Notes: generated from the sequence alone by a model not told the origin. 12,120 nt of DNA from Clostridiaceae bacterium UBA4839 (GCA_002400085.1 DHEX01000023.1:1-12120), one strand, 5' to 3'. Shown: positions 1-7,465, counted from the stretch's first letter. Program-made: numbers and translations.

Positions 1-249
1 TAAAACCCATTTCGTTTTTAAAAAAGGGATTATTTGTTATACTTATTATTAAAGTGTACAAGCTATAAAAATAAAAAAGCTATAAAGTTAAAACATTAAT
101 TAAGGGAAAATTAGCGGCTATCTGGGGAAAATGTAATGCAAATGGGGTAAAAGGCTAGCTTTTAAAGGGTAAATAGGCTAATTATAACGACGGAGAACGA
201 TTGTTATATGTCCCAAAAAGGACAAAAAGGATAAAAGGAGGGGGAAGGG
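1..249 (+). promoter_or_regulatory. Non-coding G-rich leader upstream of cdaR
   Basis: There is no convincing ORF here. From about 100 the plus strand is strongly purine-rich, with several GGG/GGGG runs and three copies of GGCTA (116-120, 153-157, 176-180). Small inverted repeats are visible: TAAAAG/CTTTTA around a 5-nt loop (148-164), TATAAC/GTTATA with a 14-nt spacer (183-208), and TGTCC/GGACA with a 6-nt loop (209-224). AGCTATAAA is repeated at 61-69 and 78-86. The heptamer TAATGCA at 134-140 recurs upstream of the glycerate kinase at 1532-1538. I could not identify a convincing -35/-10 pair. The region could hold the promoter and operators of cdaR or a structured 5' UTR. It matches no riboswitch class I recognise. 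Confidence 0.4.
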
Positions 250-1431
250 TTGGTTATAGATGAGAGGGAAGCACAGTCAATTGTAAACAGGCTTATAAGT
301 ATATTGGGAAAAAATATTAACATAATAGATAAAAAAGGGGTAATTATTGCTTCTGGTGATAAAAAAAGAATAGGGAGTATTCATGAGGCAGGGAAAATTG
401 CAGCAGAGAAGAAAGAAGAAATTACTGTAAATAATGAAAATATTGAAATTTATAAGGGATGCAAAACAGGAGTAAATATACCAGTATATTATGAAAATGA
501 AGTTGAATGTGTGGTTGGAATTACAGGAAAAGTTGAAGATGTAAAAGGGTATGCCCTTATTGTAAAGGAACTGGTAGAGCTCATGGTACAGGAAATTGAA
601 AGAAGAAAGTTTGAGTACTTAAAGGGCAGGTCTATTAGAAGTTTTGCAAGGGAACTTTTAAAAGAACATGATGTTGAGGATATAAATGTTATAGATTCAA
701 GGGCAAAAGTTATGAACTTTGATGTTAACATTGAGAGGACTGTTATAAAGCTTGATATATGTGGTTTTACTCCAATAATAAATTATTATGAGGATGAAAG
801 CGAAGTTATGATACAGAATTTTAAGCAGCAGGTAGATGATAGAATAAACTTACTTTTAGATAATAATGAAATTGCTTTTAATATGCATGATGATAAGTTT
901 GTAATATTTAAGAGTACAAAAACTGATATATTAAATTTTTGTATTAAACTACAAAATACTTTAAGAAATGATTTTAAAATTGAAGTTTATATGGGGATTG
1001 GATGTAATTGTAAAGGGTACATGGATTATAATAAATCATACTTAATGGCAGACAAAGCTATTGAAATTGGTAAAAAGATAAACCCTGAAAAAAGAATTTA
1101 TTTTGCTGAGGATTATAAACTGCATATGCTTTTGGAATCTGCAGCTAGGGAAAGCAAAAATGATTATATGGAAAGCTTTAAAGATATATTTGAACACTAT
1201 AAAGAAAATGAGGAAATGCTTAATACAATTAAGACATATTTCGAATGCAATATGAGTATAAAAGAAACTGCTTCAAAAATGTATGTTCATAGAAATACTA
1301 TTTTGTATAGATTAAATAAATTTAAAGAAAAGTACTCTATTGATATTTTTGATACTGTTAATTGCATGAAAATTTATATAGCTTTAATTTTAAAATATCA
1401 GACTGTTGAAAATAATAATAATTCAATATAG
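250..1431 (+). CDS. cdaR: CdaR-family sugar diacid/glycerate-responsive transcriptional regulator
   Basis: This 393-residue cytoplasmic regulator belongs to the CdaR (SdaR) family. These proteins sense D-glycerate or sugar-diacid metabolites and activate uptake and catabolic genes. The N-terminal putative sugar-diacid recognition domain covers about residues 4-136 and has the typical NIIDKKGVIIASGD and RIGSIHEAG stretches and TGVNIPVYYENE. A middle GGDEF-like domain of the CdaR/PucR type follows at about 143-280. The C-terminal PucR-type helix-turn-helix is at about 325-380, with SIKETASKMYVHRNTILYRL its clearest part. The start is TTG at 250, chosen because AAAAGGAGGGGG (233-244) sits at the right distance and the N-terminus then matches the family. 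It is the first gene of a module with a glycerate kinase and a GntP permease, which supports D-glycerate as the effector. The inducer itself is inferred. Confidence 0.9.
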   Translation: MVIDEREAQSIVNRLISILGKNINIIDKKGVIIASGDKKRIGSIHEAGKIAAEKKEEITVNNENIEIYKGCKTGVNIPVYYENEVECVVGITGKVEDVKGYALIVKELVELMVQEIERRKFEYLKGRSIRSFARELLKEHDVEDINVIDSRAKVMNFDVNIERTVIKLDICGFTPIINYYEDESEVMIQNFKQQVDDRINLLLDNNEIAFNMHDDKFVIFKSTKTDILNFCIKLQNTLRNDFKIEVYMGIGCNCKGYMDYNKSYLMADKAIEIGKKINPEKRIYFAEDYKLHMLLESAARESKNDYMESFKDIFEHYKENEEMLNTIKTYFECNMSIKETASKMYVHRNTILYRLNKFKEKYSIDIFDTVNCMKIYIALILKYQTVENNNNSI

Positions 1432-1457
1432 ATTTAAGTTGCTTTTAGTTAAATTAC

Positions 1458-1538
1458 TATACTTTTGTATACGGTGCACAAAATAATGTGCAAATATATG
1501 AAAATGTTTATAGTTATTGTATATTGCTGCATAATGCA
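1458..1538 (+). promoter_or_regulatory. Palindrome cluster upstream of glycerate kinase (candidate CdaR operators)
   Basis: Three inverted repeats lie in the 168-bp gap between the regulator and kinase genes: TATAC-TTTT-GTATA (1458-1471), TGCACA-N6-TGTGCA (1475-1492) and TGCAT-A-ATGCA (1528-1538). The last two share a TGCA-rich core, and the second also contains TAATGCA, found in the cdaR leader at 134-140. Position and symmetry suit operator sites for the upstream regulator, but CdaR binding here is inference. A TATAAT hexamer at 1556-1561 could be the -10 element of the kinase promoter, although no good -35 is visible at 17 bp. There is no terminator-like hairpin with a T-run after cdaR. 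Confidence 0.4.
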
Positions 1539-1599
1539 CTAAATTGTAAAATAATTATAATGAGTTTTAAGATAATTCTGATCTTTTGGAGGCATAAAT

Positions 1600-2736
1600 A
1601 TGAAAATTGTTGTGGCACCAGATTCATTTAAAGGAAGTTTGACTGCAATGGAAGTTGCAGAGGCAATAGAAAGGGGAATAAAAAAAGTTGATGAAAAGAT
1701 TGAAGTTATAAAAGCTCCTATGGCAGATGGAGGGGAGGGCACAGTACAGTCTTTAGTTGATGCAACAGGGGGGAAGATAATAGAAACTTTTGTTTCAGAC
1801 CCTCTTTTAAGAAGGATTAAAGCTTTTTATGGCATACTTGGAGATAATAAAACTGCTGTTATTGAAATGGCAGCAGCATCAGGACTTCCACTTTTAAGGG
1901 AGGATGAAAGAAATCCTTTAAAAACAACGACTTATGGTACAGGGGAACTTATTTTGGATGCATTAAACAGAGGATGTAGAAATATAATAATTGGAATTGG
2001 TGGCAGTGCTACAAATGATGGGGGAGAGGGCATGGCAAAAGCACTTGGCGTTGAATTTACTGATAGAGATGGGAAAGATATTGGATTTGGCGGAGGATCT
2101 CTATATAAGCTTTATAAAATAGATTTATCTAAAATTGATAAAAGAATTTATGAATGTAATATCTCCGCAGCTTGTGATGTGGATAATCCTCTTTGCGGAG
2201 AAAGAGGCGCCTCTTTTGTGTTTGGTCCCCAAAAGGGTGCTTCACCTAAAGATGTTAAAATTCTTGATAATAATTTAAGACATTATGGAGAAATGATTGA
2301 AAAAACTTTAGGAAAAAAGATTATAAATTACGAAGGGGCAGGGGCAGCAGGGGGCCTTGGAGCAGGACTTTTAGTATTTCTGAATGCAGAGCTTAAAAGG
2401 GGTGTAGAAATTGTTATTGAAACTACTGGGCTTGAAAAGAAAATAAAGGATGCAGATCTTGTTATTACAGGTGAGGGCATGATTGATTTTCAGACAGCCT
2501 TTGGGAAAACACCCTATGGTGTAGTTCAGGTTGCATCTAAATATGGTGTTCCTGTAATTGCAATTGCAGGTGGAATAGGAAAGGATGCAAATACTCTTTA
2601 TAATAAAGGATTTAAAAGTATATTTTCTATTGTAGACAGACCAATGAGTTTAAATGAGGCTATGGAAAATGGGAGTATGCTTTTAGAAGACACAGCTGAA
2701 AGAATAATGAGGGCTCTTAAAATTAATTTGAAATAA
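1600..2736 (+). CDS. glxK: Glycerate kinase (GarK/GlxK family)
   Basis: This 378-residue cytosolic kinase phosphorylates D-glycerate with ATP. Members of this family (Gly_kinase, GarK/GlxK type) generally form 2-phosphoglycerate, which enters glycolysis at enolase. Family landmarks are the N-terminal KIVVAPDSFKGSLTA, MADGGEGT (41-48), GIGGSATNDGG (132-142), GERGASFVFGPQKGA (200-214), a glycine-rich AGAAGGLGAG stretch (247-256) and ITGEGMIDFQTAFGKTP (289-305). The length is normal for the family. The ATG at 1600 follows GGAGG at 1588-1592. It lies between the CdaR regulator and a GntP permease, 67 bp from the latter, so it is probably co-transcribed with the permease. No tartronate semialdehyde reductase or diacid dehydratase gene is present in the window, which suggests that external glycerate is the entry substrate. 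Confidence 0.93.
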   Translation: MKIVVAPDSFKGSLTAMEVAEAIERGIKKVDEKIEVIKAPMADGGEGTVQSLVDATGGKIIETFVSDPLLRRIKAFYGILGDNKTAVIEMAAASGLPLLREDERNPLKTTTYGTGELILDALNRGCRNIIIGIGGSATNDGGEGMAKALGVEFTDRDGKDIGFGGGSLYKLYKIDLSKIDKRIYECNISAACDVDNPLCGERGASFVFGPQKGASPKDVKILDNNLRHYGEMIEKTLGKKIINYEGAGAAGGLGAGLLVFLNAELKRGVEIVIETTGLEKKIKDADLVITGEGMIDFQTAFGKTPYGVVQVASKYGVPVIAIAGGIGKDANTLYNKGFKSIFSIVDRPMSLNEAMENGSMLLEDTAERIMRALKINLK

Positions 2737-2803
2737 GTCATAGATAAAGTCAGCATTATTTAAAGCATAGTTTATAATAAAAAAATTATGAGGGGGTTAT
2801 ATT

Positions 2804-4159
2804 ATGGCTTCAGGTCCTATGCTTGTTGTGGCGCTTTTAATTTCAATTATATTTATCGTATTTGCCACATCAAAATTAAAACTTCATCCGTTTTTAGCAT
2901 TAATTATTGCCTGTTATGCACTTGCCTTTATGGCGAAAGTTCCTGCACTTAAAGTGGCAGAATTCATTAATAAGGGCTTTGGCGGCACTCTAACAAGTAT
3001 TGGTATAGTTATCGTTTCAGGATGTATAATAGGAACAATACTTGAAAAATCAGGGGCAGCACTTAAGATGGCAGAGGTTGTACTTAAACTCGTTGGGGAA
3101 AAAAGACCTACTGTTGCAATGAGTATAATAGGATACATAGTTTCAATACCGGTATTTTGCGATTCTGGATTCGTAATACTTTCATCACTTAATAGAACTC
3201 TTGCAAAGAAAACAAAAACTTCAATGGTTGCAATGGCTATAGCATTATCTACAGGACTTTATGCAACTCATACCCTTGTTCCACCAACACCCGGTCCTAT
3301 AGCTGCTGCAGCAAATTTAAAACTTGATAATTTGCTCCCTGTTATTTTAATTGGACTGATTGTTGCTATTCCAGGTGCTATTGCAGGGAATATATTTGCC
3401 AATAAAGTTGGACCAAAATATAAGAGTAAGTTTGAAGAAGATGATGATGGATTAACCTATGAGGAGGAATTAGAAAAGCATGGGAAGCTCCCATCAGCAT
3501 GGAAATCCTTTGCACCAATTGTAATTCCAATTATTTTAATGGCTTTAGGTTCTATTGCAAGTTTTCCATCCCATCCTTTTGGAGAAGGAGCTTTTAAAAC
3601 AATATGTAATTTCTTTGGAACACCTGTAAATGCTCTTTTGGTTGGAGTTGCATTTTCATTTTTACTTCTTCCTAAGTTTGATAGTGAAACATTAAACGGA
3701 TGGATTGGAGAGTCTTTAAAAGATGCAGCTACAATTTTAGTTGTAACTGCTGCTGGCGGTGCTTTTGGGAATGTAATTAAAGAGATTAAAGTTGGAGATT
3801 ATATAGGGCAAAGTTTAAGCGGCTTAAGCCTTGGAATATTTTTGCCATTTATAATAGCAGCAGCATTAAAAACTGCACAGGGTTCATCCACAGTTGCAAT
3901 AGTTACGACATCAGCATTGCTTTATCCGCTTCTTCCTGTGCTTGGACTTAACAGTGAAATGGGGAAAGTACTAACAGTTATGGCAATAGGAGCAGGAGCA
4001 ATGACAGTTTCTCATGCAAATGACAGCTACTTCTGGGTTGTTACACAGTTTAGTGGTATGGATGTAAAAACAGCTTATAAGACTCAAACAGTAGCAACAT
4101 TAATACAAGGACTTGTAACAATAGCAACAGTATTTGTATTGTCATTATTCTTGTTATAG
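2804..4159 (+). CDS. gntP: GntP-family permease (gluconate/glycerate-type symporter)
   Basis: This 451-residue polytopic membrane protein belongs to the GntP (gluconate:H+ symporter) family. About twelve hydrophobic segments run through the protein, from residues 5-24 to about 430-451. Family-typical polar signatures are PVFCDSGFVILS (116-127), HTLVPPTPGP (156-165), AALKTAQGSSTVAI (353-366) and SHANDSYFWVV (403-413). A charged cytoplasmic-looking loop lies at about 205-232. The ATG start follows GAGGGGG at about 2790-2796. Its neighbours, a glycerate kinase and a CdaR regulator, suggest that D-glycerate rather than gluconate is imported. The family is clear from sequence; the substrate is inferred from context. 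The gene converges on leuS. Confidence 0.92.
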   Translation: MASGPMLVVALLISIIFIVFATSKLKLHPFLALIIACYALAFMAKVPALKVAEFINKGFGGTLTSIGIVIVSGCIIGTILEKSGAALKMAEVVLKLVGEKRPTVAMSIIGYIVSIPVFCDSGFVILSSLNRTLAKKTKTSMVAMAIALSTGLYATHTLVPPTPGPIAAAANLKLDNLLPVILIGLIVAIPGAIAGNIFANKVGPKYKSKFEEDDDGLTYEEELEKHGKLPSAWKSFAPIVIPIILMALGSIASFPSHPFGEGAFKTICNFFGTPVNALLVGVAFSFLLLPKFDSETLNGWIGESLKDAATILVVTAAGGAFGNVIKEIKVGDYIGQSLSGLSLGIFLPFIIAAALKTAQGSSTVAIVTTSALLYPLLPVLGLNSEMGKVLTVMAIGAGAMTVSHANDSYFWVVTQFSGMDVKTAYKTQTVATLIQGLVTIATVFVLSLFLL

Positions 4160-4206
4160 TGTCAAAAGAATGAAAAATACTATAAATCGTAATTGGACTA
4201 TCAAAA

Positions 4207-4318
4207 TTTGGGGGGTCGGAACGGTCAAGACCGTTCCCTACAGCTTGTCTGGTGCCTTTTACCTTAGAGTATCGAAGTGAAGACCAAAGTGAATGGGGGC
4301 TATTTTGCAACAGCCCCT
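4207..4318. repeat. Palindrome-rich intergenic element, GC-richer than its surroundings
   Basis: This short block between gntP and leuS differs in composition from the AT-rich surroundings. It contains a perfect inverted repeat, GGAACGGTC-AA-GACCGTTCC (4218-4237), and a second hairpin, GGGGCT-N10-AGCCCC (4296-4317). It ends in GCAACAGCCCC, the same end as the terminal repeat of the element at 11866-12076. AAAGTGAATGG at 4286-4296 also recurs at 11990-12000, and 16 of 20 positions match between 4277-4296 and 11981-12000. The block therefore looks like a decayed or related mobile or dispersed repeat. No U-run follows the hairpins on either strand, so they are not typical intrinsic terminators. 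An open frame crosses it on the minus strand, but nothing supports translation. Confidence 0.5.
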
Positions 4319-4349
4319 ATCAAAAATAGATAAATATTAAATTAAAAAG

Positions 4350-4397
4350 GGCAGTTCACAAATTTTGCTGATATGCATTAAGTATTTGTGAACTGCC
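4350..4397. terminator. Bidirectional intrinsic terminator between gntP and leuS
   Basis: A perfect 14-bp inverted repeat (GGCAGTTCACAAAT at 4350-4363 with ATTTGTGAACTGCC at 4384-4397) encloses a 20-nt loop. On the minus strand it begins 10 nt beyond the leuS stop and is followed by CTTTTT, a good Rho-independent terminator for leuS. On the plus strand it is followed only by TTTAACTTATTATTTT, a weaker tail that could still stop transcripts from gntP. Confidence 0.85.
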
Positions 4398-4406
4398 TTT
4401 AACTTA

Positions 4407-6821
4407 TTATTTTACAACAATGTTATAAATCTTTCCTGGGATGTATATTTCCTTTACAATACTTTTGCCTTCAATATTTTTCTTAATAACTTCATTAGAC
4501 ATAACCTTTTCTTTTACAGTGGCTTTATCATCATCAATGGAAATGCTTACTGTTGACCTAACCTTTCCATTTATTTGAATGGCAATTTCAACTGTGTTTT
4601 CAACAGTCTTTTCTTCAATCCATTTTGGCCACTTTTGATTGTAAAGCCTTCCTTCAAATCCAAGTTCCTGCCACATTTCTTCAGTTATATGAGGTGCTAC
4701 AGGATTTAAAAGAATTAGGAAGGTTTTTAATTCTGCTTTGTTTATCTTTTGAACAGCATAAAAATCATTTACAAGGGACATCATTGCAGCTATGGCAGTA
4801 TTGAATTTCATTTGCTCAAAATCAAGGCTAACCTTTTTAATGGTTTGATGCATCTTAGTTTCAAGTTCATTTGAATATGAATCACCATCTACAACGATAT
4901 CCATAAGTCTCCACACTCTATCCAAGAATCTTCTGCATCCTTTTACACCTTGCTGCGACCATGGAGCGCTTTGATCAAAAGCTCCTATAAACATTTCATA
5001 GGTTCTAAGAGTATCAGCACCAAATTCATTTACTATATCATCAGGATTTATTACATTCCCCCTTGACTTTGACATCTTTTCATTATTTTTGCCTAAAATC
5101 ATTCCATGGGAAGTTCTCTTTACATAAGGTTCAGGCATTGAAACACAGCCTATATCATAAAGGAACTTGTGCCAGAATCTTGAGTATAAAAGATGCAAAG
5201 TAGTGTGTTCCATTCCGCCGTTGTACCAATCGACCGGCATCCAGTAATCTATTGCCTCTTTTGATGCAAAAGCCTTATTATTGTGAGGGTCAGTAAATCT
5301 TAAAAAGTACCAGGATGAGCCTGCCCACTGGGGCATAGTGTCAGTTTCCCTTGTAGCTTTTCCGCCGCATTTTGGACATGTAGTTTCAACCCAATCTTTA
5401 ATATTTGATAGAGGCGATTCTCCAGTATCCGTTGGCATATAGTTTTCTACATCAGGAAGAGTTACAGGAAGCTCACTTTCAGGCACTGGAACCCATCCGC
5501 ATTTTTCACAGTAAACAAGTGGAATTGGCTCTCCCCAGTATCTTTGACGGGAGAATACCCAGTCCCTTAACTTGTAGTTTACTTTTTTCTTTCCTATGCC
5601 TTTTTCCTCAAGCCATGCAATCATTTTCTTTTTAGCATCACTTACTTCCATTCCATTTAAAAAATCTGAGTTAACAAGAATTCCTGATTCAGTATCAGTA
5701 AATGCTGCTTCATTAACGTTTCCGCCCTTTACAACCTCGATAATTGGAAGATTGAATTTTTTTGCAAACTCCCAGTCCCTTTCATCATGAGCTGGAACTG
5801 CCATAATTGCACCTGTTCCATAGGACATAAGAACATAATCAGATATCCATATAGGTATTTCCTTTTGGCTTACAGGGTTTATTGCTTTAAGGCCTTTAAG
5901 TTCTACGCCAGTTTTTTCTTTTACTAGTTCTGTTCTTTCAAAATCAGATTTTTTACTTGCTTCTTGTTTATATTTTTGAATTTCCTCATAATTTTTAATT
6001 TTATCTTTGTATTTATCAATTATGGGATGCTCTGGAGATACAACCATATATGTGGCGCCAAATAAAGTGTCAGGACGGGTTGTAAATACCCTTAAACATT
6101 CATCAGTTCCCTTAATTTTAAAATCAACCTCGGCACCTTCAGATCGTCCTATCCAGTTTCGCTGCTGAGTTTTTATCTTTTCAGTATAATCAACCTTATC
6201 AAGATCATTTAAAAGTTTTTCAGCGTAGTCAGTTATTTTCAGCATCCACTGCTTTTTAACCTTTCTTACAACCTGTCCTCCGCATCTTTCGCACACACCA
6301 TTTACAACTTCCTCATTGGCGAGCCCGACTTTACACTGGGTACACCAGTTTATAGGCATTTCAGCTTTATATGCAAGACCCTTTTCAAAAAGCTTTAAGA
6401 ATATCCACTGTGTCCATTTATAGTACTCCGGATCAGTAGTATTTATTTCTCTTGACCAATCAAAGGAATATCCAAGAGATTTAAGCTGAGCTTTAAACCT
6501 TGCTACATTTTTTTCTGTTACTATTTTTGGATGGATTTTATTTTTAATTGCATAATTTTCTGTTGGAAGACCAAAGGCATCCCATCCCATTGCAAATAAA
6601 ACATTGTAACCTTCCATTCTTCTTTTTCTCGCTATTATGTCCATAGCAGTATAAGGTCTTGGATGACCTACATGAAGGCCTTCGCCTGAGGGATATGGGA
6701 ATTCAACTAAAGTATAATATTTTGGTTTTGATCTATCAATTTCAGCTTTAAAAGGTTCCTCCTTATCCCATATATCCTGCCATTTCTTTTCAATTTCTTT
6801 TGGGTTATATTCTCTAGCCAT
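4407..6821 (-). CDS. leuS: Leucyl-tRNA synthetase
   Basis: This class Ia aminoacyl-tRNA synthetase of 804 residues, the usual bacterial length, charges tRNA-Leu with leucine in the cytosol. The HIGH signature is HVGH at residues 50-53 in a YPSGEGLHVGH context, and the KMSKS loop is at 582-586. The CP1 editing domain shows the threonine-rich VFTTRPDTLFGATYM (245-259) and GTGAIMAVPAHDERD (335-349), the latter with the conserved editing aspartate. Cysteine pairs at 160/163 and 177/180, and again in the CEKC and CPKCGG stretches (around 438-441 and 482-487), look like zinc knuckles. The C-terminal anticodon-binding region and a small terminal domain are complete. The ATG follows AGGAGG at 6833-6828. 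Expression is controlled by the T-box leader upstream, and a strong terminator follows the stop codon. Confidence 0.98.
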   Translation of the reverse strand: MAREYNPKEIEKKWQDIWDKEEPFKAEIDRSKPKYYTLVEFPYPSGEGLHVGHPRPYTAMDIIARKRRMEGYNVLFAMGWDAFGLPTENYAIKNKIHPKIVTEKNVARFKAQLKSLGYSFDWSREINTTDPEYYKWTQWIFLKLFEKGLAYKAEMPINWCTQCKVGLANEEVVNGVCERCGGQVVRKVKKQWMLKITDYAEKLLNDLDKVDYTEKIKTQQRNWIGRSEGAEVDFKIKGTDECLRVFTTRPDTLFGATYMVVSPEHPIIDKYKDKIKNYEEIQKYKQEASKKSDFERTELVKEKTGVELKGLKAINPVSQKEIPIWISDYVLMSYGTGAIMAVPAHDERDWEFAKKFNLPIIEVVKGGNVNEAAFTDTESGILVNSDFLNGMEVSDAKKKMIAWLEEKGIGKKKVNYKLRDWVFSRQRYWGEPIPLVYCEKCGWVPVPESELPVTLPDVENYMPTDTGESPLSNIKDWVETTCPKCGGKATRETDTMPQWAGSSWYFLRFTDPHNNKAFASKEAIDYWMPVDWYNGGMEHTTLHLLYSRFWHKFLYDIGCVSMPEPYVKRTSHGMILGKNNEKMSKSRGNVINPDDIVNEFGADTLRTYEMFIGAFDQSAPWSQQGVKGCRRFLDRVWRLMDIVVDGDSYSNELETKMHQTIKKVSLDFEQMKFNTAIAAMMSLVNDFYAVQKINKAELKTFLILLNPVAPHITEEMWQELGFEGRLYNQKWPKWIEEKTVENTVEIAIQINGKVRSTVSISIDDDKATVKEKVMSNEVIKKNIEGKSIVKEIYIPGKIYNIVVK

Positions 6822-6887
6822 GTTACTCCTCCTTTTTAAATTTATAACAAATGATTATATTACTTTGTTAAAGTATTCAAATCAAAT

Positions 6888-6921
6888 AAAAAAAGCCCTT
6901 CGTCTGAAAGAGACGAAAGGG
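6888..6921 (-). terminator. T-box regulatory terminator
   Basis: On the minus strand CCCTTTCGTCT (6921-6911) pairs with AGACGAAGGG (6905-6896), with one bulged base, and is followed by seven T residues (6894-6888). The 5' arm lies immediately after the T-box sequence, as expected for mutually exclusive terminator and antiterminator folds. Transcription that reads through continues about 66 nt to the leuS start. Confidence 0.9.
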
Positions 6922-7129
6922 TTTCCGTGGTACCACTCTAATTGATAGCACTATGCTATCCACTTTTAATTTTAACGGATAATTCCGGCTAAAACTACTT
7001 AAATTCGCTTTAGCAACTCAAGGACGAGTTCAGAAAATGATTATTACTGCTTTTCACCAAAATGCAGCTCTCTTAAAATAATCAATATCTTACTGCTTCC
7101 ATTCACAGCCTTTATAAATTTATAAATTT
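6888..7129 (-). promoter_or_regulatory. T-box leader (tRNA-Leu-sensing riboswitch) of leuS
   Basis: The minus strand carries the hallmark T-box sequence AGAGTGGTACCACGG at 6939-6925, just before a terminator hairpin. Upstream lies a recognisable stem I. It has a GATTATT/AATAATC helix (7083-7077 with 7045-7039) and a distal CTGC/GCAG hairpin whose loop contains GGTG (7058-7055). The specifier region reads GAACTCG, giving the Leu codon CTC at 7028-7026. In this family uncharged cognate tRNA pairs with the specifier and with the T-box bulge, favouring the antiterminator and switching on the synthetase gene. The specifier matches the downstream leuS. The transcript would start near 7129, giving a leader of about 300 nt before the leuS ATG. 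Confidence 0.95.
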
Positions 7130-7135
7130 CTTATA

Positions 7136-7164
7136 ATTCTATCAGACAACGAAAGAAAAATCAA
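7136..7164 (-). promoter_or_regulatory. Sigma-A-type promoter of leuS
   Basis: On the minus strand, TTGATT (7164-7159) and TAGAAT (7141-7136) are separated by exactly 17 bp. Each matches the housekeeping consensus at 5 of 6 or 4 of 6 positions. The predicted start, near 7129, lies shortly upstream of T-box stem I, which is where the leader transcript must begin. Confidence 0.75.
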
Positions 7165-7206
7165 TACCTTAAAAGCTAAAGTACTGAATAAGTAGTAGGA
7201 TATTAA

Positions 7207-7292
7207 TTGAAAAACTAAATTCCACCCCTGTGAGATTCAATGTGGAATTTAGTTTTTCAAAATCAATGATGGAAGTTAGTTTTGCAAAATCA
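7207..7292. repeat. 19-bp perfect inverted repeat plus a third imperfect arm copy
   Basis: The arms at 7207-7225 (TTGAAAAACTAAATTCCAC) and 7242-7260 are perfect reverse complements around a 16-nt loop. The right arm with its flank (7243-7265) is then repeated in direct orientation at 7270-7292, with 21 of 23 positions identical and a 27-bp period. It lies downstream of the ABC operon and upstream of the leuS promoter. The hairpin could help end the operon transcript, but no U-run outside the stem follows it. Multiple copies of one arm in both orientations resemble the repeated binding sites at transposon ends (IS21-type ends come to mind), so it may be a remnant. That assignment is tentative. 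Confidence 0.6.
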
Positions 7293-7318
7293 CTAGGTAA
7301 AAGATATCTGATATTTTT

Positions 7319-7464
7319 TTATCCGATGGCTACCATCCGTAATATTCAAACGGCTGCTACGCCCCTGGATCGATTCTTCTAAAGCTCAGCTGGAAAGGGA
7401 TTCCTTATAAGAAAGCTCCATCTGAGTCTAAGAATCATCTTATCCGATGGCAGCCATCAGATAA
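7319..7464. repeat. Paired palindromic units flanking an imperfect hairpin
   Basis: Two related palindromes border this stretch. Both start TTATCCGATGGC (7319 and 7440), and each folds with GATGG/CCATC (or the like) around a 3-nt centre. The right one, 7440-7464, pairs TTATC/GATAA and GATGG/CCATC with a single mismatch, and it begins 1 nt beyond the stop codon of the last permease gene. Between them a larger imperfect hairpin pairs GATTCTT with AAGAATC (7372-7378, 7430-7436), CTCAG with CTGAG (7385-7389, 7422-7426) and TGGA with TCCA (7391-7394, 7417-7420). The layout resembles REP/BIME-type intergenic repeats. It has no coding potential. It may protect or end the operon mRNA, but no U-tract is present. 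Confidence 0.55.
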
Positions 7465-7465
7465 A

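Noticed and set aside
100..249. Known riboswitch or G-quadruplex in the cdaR leader
   Set aside because: No known aptamer consensus is recognisable, and the loops between G runs are too long for a standard quadruplex.
100..249. Sigma-54 promoter for cdaR
   Set aside because: No GG-N10-GC element of the TGGCAC-N5-TTGC type was found.
4050..4310. 86-residue open frame on the minus strand overlapping the gntP end
   Set aside because: It overlaps the gntP 3' end antisense and runs through the palindromic repeat. It has no ribosome binding site or recognisable domain.
4296..4317. GGGGCT/AGCCCC hairpin as a terminator for gntP
   Set aside because: No T-run follows on either strand, and its end matches a transposon-type terminal repeat, so it was treated as part of a repeat. 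The 4350-4397 hairpin is a better terminator.
5405..5790. Plus-strand open frames inside leuS
   Set aside because: They are antisense shadows of a highly conserved synthetase gene, without ribosome binding sites.
7207..7292. CRISPR array
   Set aside because: There are only two direct copies with a spacer of about 4 nt, and the repeats are not identical.
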